64,000 bases of DNA from contig OZ022499.1 of the NCBI GenBank assembly GCA_963989385.1, positions 51,573,757-51,637,756 on the forward strand, written 5' to 3'. A program made the translations under genes and the position numbers. The DNA comes from Ctena decussata. Taxonomy: Eukaryota > Mollusca > Bivalvia > Lucinida > Lucinidae. The notes beneath the pieces are model-generated. The model had not been told where the DNA came from. It searched no databases and saw nothing but the letters and a program-made list of their open reading frames with translations. This document shows positions 62,074 through 64,000 of this stretch, piece by piece; position 1 is the stretch's first letter, and every line of letters starts with the position of its first letter.

Positions 62074-62492
62074 TAAAAATAAAGATTATCCTAATGTTTA
62101 TGGCTGACATCATACTCGTACAGCATGACTTTACTTTGGATAAAAACAACGTAGTGCTGGATGTTTAGGTATGAATTTACAGAGGTTTGTCAATAAAAAT
62201 TCAAACACTCCCACCGTCTACTTCAGTTTGGTTTGCCGATATAGCAGATTTCTTTTTTTTTTCTTATTCTTCCCCCCCCCCCCCTCCCCACACACACACA
62301 CACACTTTTTTCAAAAGCAAAGATAACAGCAATTACCCCATCAAAATTATTATAAACACCAACCTGTCAGACATGTGTCGCCGGTATAATATTCCGGGCA
62401 TTCACATACATATCCACCACTGCCATCCTCGGTACAAGTGCCGTTATTTTGACACGGTTGCTCGTCACATGGGCTGCCGGCGGGCTGCGTCG
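35829..62492 (-). CDS. EGF-repeat type I membrane protein gene, 5' end outside window
   Basis: Twenty-three single-exon EGF domains (numbered E1 to E23 from the N-terminal side) precede a terminal exon with a transmembrane helix. All boundaries are phase 1 with GT-AG introns, so any exon can be skipped without a frameshift. E4-E23 are calcium-binding type (D/E-x-D/N-E/D-C start). Sugar-attachment signatures like those of Notch are frequent: Cx4[S/T]C O-fucose sites in 19 domains and CxxGx[T/S]GxxC O-GlcNAc sites in 12. No CxSx[P/A]C O-glucose site is seen. No signal peptide, DSL, LNR, SEA or other module is visible; the N terminus lies beyond 64000. Cell-surface adhesion or receptor-ligand function is inferred from architecture. 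Fibropellin-like or Notch-like names would be descriptive only. Confidence 0.9.
36080..37153 (-). other. Intron before the transmembrane exon
   Basis: About 1.07 kb between E23 and the terminal exon, AT-rich, with no further EGF-like exon or repeat found. Confidence 0.5.
37154..37267 (-). CDS. EGF exon E23 (membrane-proximal)
   Basis: 114 nt. DIDEC start, Cys spacing C-x4-C-x5-C-x8-C-x1-C-x8-C. CLNNGTC is an O-fucose site, [12 protein letters not shown] an Asp-hydroxylation motif and [10 protein letters not shown] an O-GlcNAc site. The Phe/Ala-rich middle differs from the SYNC/SYSC type of most repeats, grouping it with E21 and E22. Confidence 0.93.
37630..37830. repeat. Degenerate minisatellite in intron (GTGATATGG units)
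   Basis: Diverged units of GAGAGTGATATGGGTTTT and CCTAGAGAGTGATACAGG recur four or five times. The intron between E22 and E23 shows nothing else. Confidence 0.55.
38435..38465. repeat. ATC microsatellite
   Basis: Short CAT/ATC run with a few interruptions, in the intron between E22 and E23. Confidence 0.85.
38569..38632. repeat. Intronic hairpin
   Basis: TGTTGTGACCCCTCATTAGAAT pairs with ATTCTAACGAGGGTCACAACA around a short loop. Lies about 85 bp beyond the donor of E22. Confidence 0.8.
38717..38830 (-). CDS. EGF exon E22
   Basis: 114 nt, donor A|GTAAGC. It begins EINEC instead of DxDEC; Glu at the first position is compatible with calcium binding in some family members. CLNNGTC is an O-fucose site, [12 protein letters not shown] a hydroxylation motif. 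[10 protein letters not shown] lacks the Thr/Ser needed for O-GlcNAc. Confidence 0.92.
38875..38998. mobile_element. Foldback repeat family F, copy 1
   Basis: GGGGTTTTCCCCTTCCAAAA and AAAAATCTATATCCGTCTT on the left face AAGACGGATCTAGATTTTT and TGAAGGGAAAACC on the right. A second, partial copy with TTTCCCCTTCTAAAACAATCC is at 56464-56576. Confidence 0.75.
39788..39901 (-). CDS. EGF exon E21
   Basis: 114 nt. DINDC start. CENFGTC is an O-fucose site, [12 protein letters not shown] a hydroxylation motif and [10 protein letters not shown] an O-GlcNAc site. It belongs with E22 and E23 in a membrane-proximal subgroup with less Ser/Asn in the middle. Confidence 0.93.
40531..40644 (-). CDS. EGF exon E20
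   Basis: 114 nt, acceptor TCCTATAG. DVDEC start. CLNDGTC is an O-fucose site, [12 protein letters not shown] a hydroxylation motif. [10 protein letters not shown] has Asp where the O-GlcNAc motif needs Gly. Confidence 0.93.
41486..41599 (-). CDS. EGF exon E19
   Basis: 114 nt. [10 protein letters not shown] start (Arg replaces the usual Pro before the second Cys). CLHDGTC and [10 protein letters not shown] are O-fucose and O-GlcNAc sites. Very close to E17 and E15 in sequence, suggesting recent exon duplication. Confidence 0.94.
42370..42483 (-). CDS. EGF exon E18
   Basis: 114 nt. DVNEC start. CFHEGNC has Asn at the O-fucose position and so should not be fucosylated. [10 protein letters not shown] fits O-GlcNAc. 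Its 5' intron flank resembles that of E16, including TTTGAGGCACATAATCGAATG against TTTGAGACACAAAATCTAATG. Confidence 0.93.
42842..42916. repeat. Tandem duplication, two ~39-bp units
   Basis: TCTCACTAAAACATTTGCTG and TAACCCCTTAGAAGA are repeated twice in the intron between E17 and E18. Confidence 0.85.
43621..43734 (-). CDS. EGF exon E17
   Basis: 114 nt. [10 protein letters not shown] start. CLHDGSC is an O-fucose site, [10 protein letters not shown] an O-GlcNAc site. Nearly the same as E19. An 85-bp tandem duplication lies in the intron on its 5' side. Confidence 0.94.
43931..44100. repeat. Intronic tandem duplication, two 85-bp units
   Basis: Two copies, few differences, each with TTGGAAGCTGAAGAGCTAA, TTAGAGGACTGTA and TAGCCATGCGCTGTTTGAAT. 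High identity points to a recent event. Confidence 0.93.
44178..44291 (-). CDS. EGF exon E16
   Basis: 114 nt. [10 protein letters not shown] start. CLHEGKC lacks the O-fucose Ser/Thr. [10 protein letters not shown] fits O-GlcNAc. It ends NCQK rather than the usual CQT or CET. Pairs with E18. Confidence 0.93.
44923..45154. mobile_element. Palindromic MITE family P, copy 3
   Basis: Opens TGAGCCGCGACACGACAAAA and closes CTCCTGTCGTGGCTCA. It sits in the intron just 3' (minus-strand sense) of E15. Confidence 0.9.
45207..45320 (-). CDS. EGF exon E15
   Basis: 114 nt. [10 protein letters not shown] start. CLHEGTC and [10 protein letters not shown] are O-fucose and O-GlcNAc sites. A palindromic MITE ends only about 50 bp beyond its splice donor. 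Confidence 0.94.
45633..45866. mobile_element. Foldback element, ~235 bp
   Basis: The arms span the whole element: AGCTCTGGGTTTGTATTTAT, ACTTAAGTCGTTGCTATGCTG, ACAACTATGAAATTTGCTCT and AGGAACAGTCT on the left, each with its near-perfect complement on the right. The central loop is only about 5 bp. A TA may flank both ends. Confidence 0.9.
46332..46445 (-). CDS. EGF exon E14
   Basis: 114 nt. [10 protein letters not shown] start (FT in place of SP before the second Cys). CLHGGTC is an O-fucose site, [12 protein letters not shown] a hydroxylation motif, [10 protein letters not shown] an O-GlcNAc site. Confidence 0.93.
46772..46885 (-). CDS. EGF exon E13
   Basis: 114 nt. [10 protein letters not shown] start. 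CVHDGTC is an O-fucose site and [10 protein letters not shown] an O-GlcNAc site. The plus-strand open frame over this exon is a shadow. Confidence 0.93.
   Translation of the reverse strand, partial: TLMNASSLHVSTMVPVSTRKEVTIVAVPRDGRGETVR
47577..47648. repeat. Intronic hairpin
   Basis: GCAAACAGCGTAGAAGCAAA and AGGTGGCTCAT face ATGAGCCACCT and TTTGCATCTACGCTGTTTGC, nearly perfect. It starts about 65 bp beyond the donor of E12. Confidence 0.88.
47714..47827 (-). CDS. EGF exon E12
   Basis: 114 nt. [10 protein letters not shown] start. CLHDGSC is an O-fucose site, [12 protein letters not shown] a hydroxylation motif. [10 protein letters not shown] has Lys in place of Thr/Ser, so no O-GlcNAc. Acceptor TTATTTAAG. 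Its 5' intron is the largest here (about 2.9 kb) because it holds element II. Confidence 0.93.
48540..49824. mobile_element. TIR transposon, ~1285 bp, nested in element II
   Basis: Ends CACCTTTCCTATAA and TTATAGGAAAGGTG (exact), with a further subterminal match (GTCATCTATAGGA against TCCTATAGATGAC), flanked by TATA on both sides. Comparison with sister units of element II (CAACCGTTGTCATACGCGACAC against CAACCAATCTTATA plus TGTGACAC) shows the insertion split that sequence with duplication of about 4 bp. The CAC...GTG ends and 4-bp duplication would fit a CMC/Chapaev-type element, but that is a guess. Confidence 0.85.
48645..48995 (-). CDS. Hypothetical 116-codon ORF inside the TIR transposon
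   Basis: Open frame with an ATG at 48995 ([17 protein letters not shown]), a polar helix-prone middle ([35 protein letters not shown]) and no domain I recognise. Its place inside the inverted repeats suggests it is transposon-encoded or captured host sequence rather than an exon of the EGF gene. Coding status is uncertain. Confidence 0.3.
   Translation of the reverse strand: MEVNKGESDGLYLNAAVLNVGKMERTFQIYELIYTKCNSFILNKPECIAGMLKHCVDERGHENHERLVGILNMILNNKKYQIKTGQLYLQSNYTLIWSFNDFFEAHIYKTSALFML
50524..50666. repeat. Intronic foldback, ~140 bp
   Basis: GAGGTTATGAAACTTGAGTA, CAAACTCAAAATAAAGCACA and CTGATTGGCTGCTT face their complements across the short core CCGAGCACATGCTCG. It ends about 40 bp from the donor of E11. 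Confidence 0.92.
50708..50821 (-). CDS. EGF exon E11
   Basis: 114 nt. [10 protein letters not shown] start. CLHDGTC is an O-fucose site, [12 protein letters not shown] a hydroxylation motif. [10 protein letters not shown] lacks the second Gly of the O-GlcNAc motif. Confidence 0.93.
51268..51381 (-). CDS. EGF exon E10
   Basis: 114 nt. [10 protein letters not shown] start. CLNDGAC has Ala at the O-fucose position. [10 protein letters not shown] has Glu where O-GlcNAc needs Thr/Ser. It is the only calcium-type repeat here that lacks both sites, apart from hydroxylation at [12 protein letters not shown]. Confidence 0.92.
51382..53582 (-). other. Intron E9-E10, nothing recognised
   Basis: The second largest intron (2.2 kb). 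No hidden EGF exon was found when reading for CATTC(A/G)TC signatures. Several short plus-strand open frames (52022-52297, 52428-52628) are not gene-like. Confidence 0.5.
53583..53696 (-). CDS. EGF exon E9
   Basis: 114 nt. [10 protein letters not shown] start. CLHGGTC is an O-fucose site, [12 protein letters not shown] a hydroxylation motif. [10 protein letters not shown] lacks the O-GlcNAc Thr/Ser. Confidence 0.93.
54278..54391 (-). CDS. EGF exon E8
   Basis: 114 nt. [10 protein letters not shown] start. CLHEGTC is an O-fucose site. [10 protein letters not shown] has Glu in place of Gly in the O-GlcNAc motif. Confidence 0.93.
54911..55024 (-). CDS. EGF exon E7
   Basis: 114 nt. [10 protein letters not shown] start. 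CLHSGTC and [10 protein letters not shown] are O-fucose and O-GlcNAc sites. Resembles E5 (shared LLSPCLH and GWTGxDC). A copy of repeat family D begins just 5' of it. Confidence 0.93.
55045..55262. repeat. Dispersed repeat family D, copy 2
   Basis: Has GGGTTCACTTTTAGGGGAAG, GAGAAGCAAACAGGAAGTCAC and ATGGGAAAACATGG, as in copies at 13900 and 59930. Its centre is a hairpin (GAAAGAATTTGCTCC facing GGAGCAAATTCTTTC at 55123-55156). Confidence 0.8.
56289..56402 (-). CDS. EGF exon E6
   Basis: 114 nt. [10 protein letters not shown] start. CLHDGTC is an O-fucose site, [12 protein letters not shown] a hydroxylation motif. [10 protein letters not shown] lacks O-GlcNAc Thr/Ser. Close to E4 (shared TNPCLH and WEGNDC). 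Confidence 0.94.
56464..56576. mobile_element. Foldback repeat family F, copy 2 (partial)
   Basis: Contains CCCCCAAATATCTAAATTAG, GGGCTTTCCCCTTCTAAAAC and AATCTAGATCCGTCTTATAA, matching the half-arms of 38875-38998 and its right flank in inverted order. Confidence 0.65.
56803..57043. mobile_element. Palindromic MITE family P, copy 4 (best preserved)
   Basis: Opens TTGAGCCGCGACACGAGAAA and closes with the exact complement. The pairing continues outward into the flanks (ATAATT and AATTAT), so the target duplication may be within AATT. It is a good type copy for the family. Confidence 0.92.
57270..57498. mobile_element. MITE with 18-bp TIRs, ~229 bp
   Basis: Perfect terminal inverted repeats GGGGCCGAGTGCACAAAG and CTTTGTGCACTCGGCCCC. 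The interior is rich in CG dinucleotides, unlike its surroundings, and has further mirrored text (GCGTAAACTACG, CTTAGTTTACGACACGCC). No coding capacity. Confidence 0.9.
57655..57770 (-). mobile_element. SINE family M, fragment
   Basis: Matches the 3' half of the SINE at 16907-17177 (TTTCACGTCCACGGTAAACAG, CATGTCGGGACGATCAGTTGA, AGCGGTTAACCAG). The tRNA-like head is absent, so it is 5'-truncated. Confidence 0.88.
57788..57846. repeat. Short palindromic cluster
   Basis: GTTAAATCAACGTTGATTTAAC is a perfect palindrome (its two 11-bp halves mirror each other) next to a second half copy TCAACGTTGATTTAAC. Possible remnant of a small foldback element. Confidence 0.7.
58058..58171 (-). CDS. EGF exon E5
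   Basis: 114 nt. [10 protein letters not shown] start. CLHNGIC has Ile at the O-fucose position. [10 protein letters not shown] fits O-GlcNAc. Resembles E7. Confidence 0.93.
58345..58475 (-). mobile_element. tRNA-derived SINE fragment, second family
   Basis: The minus-strand head GGAGCAGCGGTAGTGTAGTG then GATAACGCGCTGGACTACC and AATCCAGAGGTTGC resembles a tRNA with A-box (TAGTGTAGTGGATA) and a degenerate B-box. The acceptor stem does not close, so it is not a functional tRNA gene. Confidence 0.65.
59479..59754. mobile_element. Palindromic MITE family P, copy 5, with internal duplication
   Basis: Opens TCGCGGCATGAGAAAACCAA and closes GTTTTGTCATGTTGCGGCTCA. An internal stretch including AGCGCAAAGCAAAGACTCTG and ATCAGACTGGG is present twice (about 59598 and 59650), making it longer than the other copies. 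It ends about 18 bp from the splice donor of E4. Confidence 0.9.
59773..59886 (-). CDS. EGF exon E4 (first calcium-type repeat)
   Basis: 114 nt. [10 protein letters not shown] start. CLHNGTC is an O-fucose site, [12 protein letters not shown] a hydroxylation motif. [10 protein letters not shown] has no O-GlcNAc site. A palindromic MITE ends about 18 bp beyond its splice donor. Confidence 0.93.
59930..60130. repeat. Dispersed repeat family D, copy 3
   Basis: Contains GGGTACACTTTAAGGGGAAG, GAGAAGCAAACAGGAAGCCAC and CTTTTCTCTTTGTAAGAATGG. Its central part differs from the other copies. Confidence 0.7.
60463..60582 (-). CDS. EGF exon E3 (non-calcium type)
   Basis: 120 nt. It starts [12 protein letters not shown] without the calcium-binding DxDEC. 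CLRGATC is an O-fucose site, NFT a potential N-glycosylation site, [10 protein letters not shown] an O-GlcNAc site. It ends CDS and G. Acceptor TTTCTATATAG. Confidence 0.9.
60583..61242 (-). other. Intron E2-E3, left part
   Basis: Nothing recognised apart from CCACTAGTGG-centred palindrome ATCCACTAGTGGAT at about 61095 and a duplicated TTTGTGATGCCACAAAAATCC / TTTGTAATGACACCAAAATCC pair (about 60868 and 60949). Confidence 0.5.
61243..61386. repeat. Intronic foldback, ~140 bp
   Basis: ATTGAATTTATTAAACTCGT and GATAAGATGC on the left face GCATCTTATC and ACGAGTTTAATAAATTCAAT-type sequence on the right around CTCGGCAAAGCCTC. The outer arms continue (TCTTGCATTCGTGCTC against the complement of GCACTCATGTAAGATC). 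Confidence 0.88.
61762..61878 (-). CDS. EGF exon E2 (non-calcium type)
   Basis: 117 nt. [10 protein letters not shown] start, CQNNGTC O-fucose site, then [12 protein letters not shown]. The last loop [10 protein letters not shown] lacks the O-GlcNAc Gly. Acceptor TTTACCACAG. Confidence 0.92.
62029..62071. repeat. GA microsatellite
   Basis: About twenty AG dinucleotides in the intron between E1 and E2. Confidence 0.95.
62249..62306. repeat. T-, C- and CA-rich simple repeat
   Basis: T run, C run and CA repeat in succession, close to the donor side of E1 and similar in make-up to 1-77. Confidence 0.9.
62364..62492 (-). CDS. EGF exon E1 (most N-terminal in window)
   Basis: 129 nt, acceptor [24 protein letters not shown] start, CQNNGTC O-fucose site, then [16 protein letters not shown]. 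Longer at its N-terminal side than the others. The next upstream exon must lie beyond 64000, since I find no further EGF or signal peptide exon between 62493 and the window end. Confidence 0.92.
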
Positions 62493-62558
62493 CTGTAATA
62501 GAAAGCTGAGTACCATAAAATATAACCCATTCCATTCGGGATACCCTTTTAGGAGTAT

Positions 62559-62637
62559 CTGGGCGAACAGTTTGGATCTCAGATCAGGCCCCACATTCAC
62601 GTTTGTGGGGCCTGATCTGAGATCCAAACTGTTTGCT
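62559..62637. repeat. Near-perfect hairpin
   Basis: GAACAGTTTGGATCTCAGAT and CAGGCCCCACA face their exact complements across a loop of about 12 bp. It lies about 70 bp upstream of E1. Confidence 0.93.
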
Positions 62638-62757
62638 GCCTAGACATCATTTCTACTAGAGTTAGTTAGACCAATATTGTCACAATATTCTTGATTTTTG
62701 ATGCAGACGACAATTTCAGCAGACGACAAAGAATACCCAGAATGCAATGGGTTAAAA

Positions 62758-64000
62758 AACCAGAGGACCAATGGTCCTGTAGCTCACCTGACACTTGGTC
62801 CTGGTATATATTTTAATGCTTTTATACATGTATATAGCACTAGGGCAGGGGCAGATAATCCCCCTCCCTTGGGGATTAATGTTGAGTCCCAATTCTATAT
62901 ACCAAGCCACAAGGTCACTGGGCCTTTATTTCTGGACAAAGATTTCTGAAGGGTTTTTATCATATATAGGCGTGGTGGCCACCATGTTCATGTGACCATG
63001 ACCATCTGAACAAACTGTGATTCCTTTGACCCAGTATAAAAGCTCCATATGAAATACAGTAATCATTTGTATAAACTATGATGGGCCTGAGTGCTCAATG
63101 CTACATACCGGTACCAAGTTTCAAGGTTATAGGCCTTTCGGTTCTCGAGAAAAAGACGTTTGAAGAGTTTTTACCATATATAGGCATGGTGGCCATCTTG
63201 GTCAAGTGACCAAGACCATCTGAACAAACTATGGTTCCTTTAAGCCGGTGAAGCTCCATGTGAAATATGGCTTCAATTGACCCCAGTGGCCCCTGAGAAG
63301 ATGTTTGAAAATGTTGACGGATGACAGAATCTCAATGACCATGTACAAAAGTCAAAGAATGACCTTGACCTTTAACGACAAAATATCTTCATCTGGTCAT
63401 TTAGTCAACCATATATACCAAATATTGTACTTTAGACTTAAATAGTTTCTGAAACATCCACTGTTTAAGCATTTTCCCATATAAAAGCCTACATAATGTA
63501 CCAAAGTTGACAGTGTCATAAATTAGGTCAAGGTCAACGCACGATCATTTGTATAAACTAAGATGGGCTTGAGTGCCCAAAGCTACATATAGTCCGTTTG
63601 CTCCCAAAGGCAAACGGCATCCCCAATATTTTATCAAAATTGGTGAGAGGTAAAAGATTTTCGAACCGCTCATTCTTAATTTTCATCCTATACATAACAA
63701 AATCATAATTTTGCAGAAATGTGAGGTTTTGCATAAAAAAGTTTTTATACAAAAAGAAGACCTAAAATATGTCATTTTCACCTTTTAATTACAAGGGAGT
63801 AAAAGTTGGCTGTTGGAATTCCCGTTTAGTTTTACGTGTTTGAGCATGTGACCAATGTATGCTATCCCTAGAACAAAATTTGCATAATTAATTGAAATTT
63901 TATTCTAAATCCATTTTTTCTACTTTTTGTTTCACCCATATATTATCAAGTTTTAGAAGATACAATTTTTACTCACAAAATAATATAATAGTTCAATATT
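62758..64000. mobile_element. Hairpin-headed composite repeat (element V), right end outside window
   Basis: Head AACCAGA, perfect hairpin AGGACC-AAT-GGTCCT (62764-62778), then GCTCACCTGA, the same terminal motif as element III. The body repeats element III text: CATATATAGGCATGGTGGCCA, TACCAAGTTTCAAGGTTATAGG and GAATGACCTTGACC. The closing microsatellite and hairpin are not reached before 64000; text after about 63600 may be a different sequence. Confidence 0.75.

Noticed and set aside
35829..62492. Assignment of the EGF gene as Notch, Delta/Jagged or fibrillin
   Set aside because: No LNR, DSL, TB/8-Cys domain or ankyrin repeats are visible; the tail is far too short for Notch.

Overview
The window is animal nuclear DNA: AT-rich, mostly non-coding, with multi-exon genes using GT-AG introns and a dense load of transposon debris. 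The repeat content (a Penelope-like retroelement, a CR1/Jockey-type LINE, a tRNA-derived SINE with an anticodon-CAT head, a mariner, palindromic MITEs, and repeats ending in GGACA-type microsatellites plus a hairpin) together with a very long EGF-repeat gene suggests a marine mollusc, most likely a bivalve. That assignment is inference from repeat style; no species is claimed.

Layout. 1-6.6 kb: direct duplications, a SINE, a dead 5'-truncated LINE (minus strand), a palindromic MITE and a 5'-truncated SINE. 6.9-9.65 kb: one long intact single-exon gene (plus strand, 925 codons) for a signal-peptide, multi-pass membrane protein of no family I recognise. 9.7-35.8 kb: gene-poor and repeat-rich. 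It holds a nested Penelope-like remnant at 10.3-11.8 kb, two long-inverted-repeat elements at 13.2-15.35 kb, an intact SINE insertion with a 14-bp target duplication at 16.9 kb, a 1.6-kb element made of about nine 165-bp units at 20.4-22.0 kb, a nearly full-length Penelope-like reverse transcriptase ORF at 24.9-26.8 kb, a 2.5-kb composite repeat at 27.45-30.0 kb with a deleted mariner inside, and promoter-like patches at 30.65 and 31.8-32.4 kb.

35.8-62.5 kb (minus strand): one gene occupies the right half. Twenty-three EGF domains, each one phase-1 symmetric exon (20 of them exactly 114 nt), run from the right edge leftward to a terminal exon with a transmembrane helix and a short cytoplasmic tail. 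The N terminus lies beyond the right edge. Twenty domains carry the calcium-type D/E-x-D/N-E/D-C start (E22 begins with E) and an Asn/Asp hydroxylation motif. Nineteen carry a Notch-type O-fucose site and twelve an EOGT-type O-GlcNAc site. It is a type I cell-surface adhesion or signalling protein of fibropellin/Notch-like style, but nothing visible identifies it as Notch or Delta. Its introns hold foldback repeats, MITEs, SINE pieces and a composite repeat at 47.9-50.3 kb that was itself split by a 1.3-kb terminal-inverted-repeat transposon.

The most unusual signal is a group of otherwise different repeats sharing one architecture: a short AACAAGA-like leader, a small perfect hairpin whose stem differs from copy to copy but stays paired, a terminal motif, tandem internal units, a short GGAC-rich microsatellite, and a closing hairpin that repeats the terminal motif.
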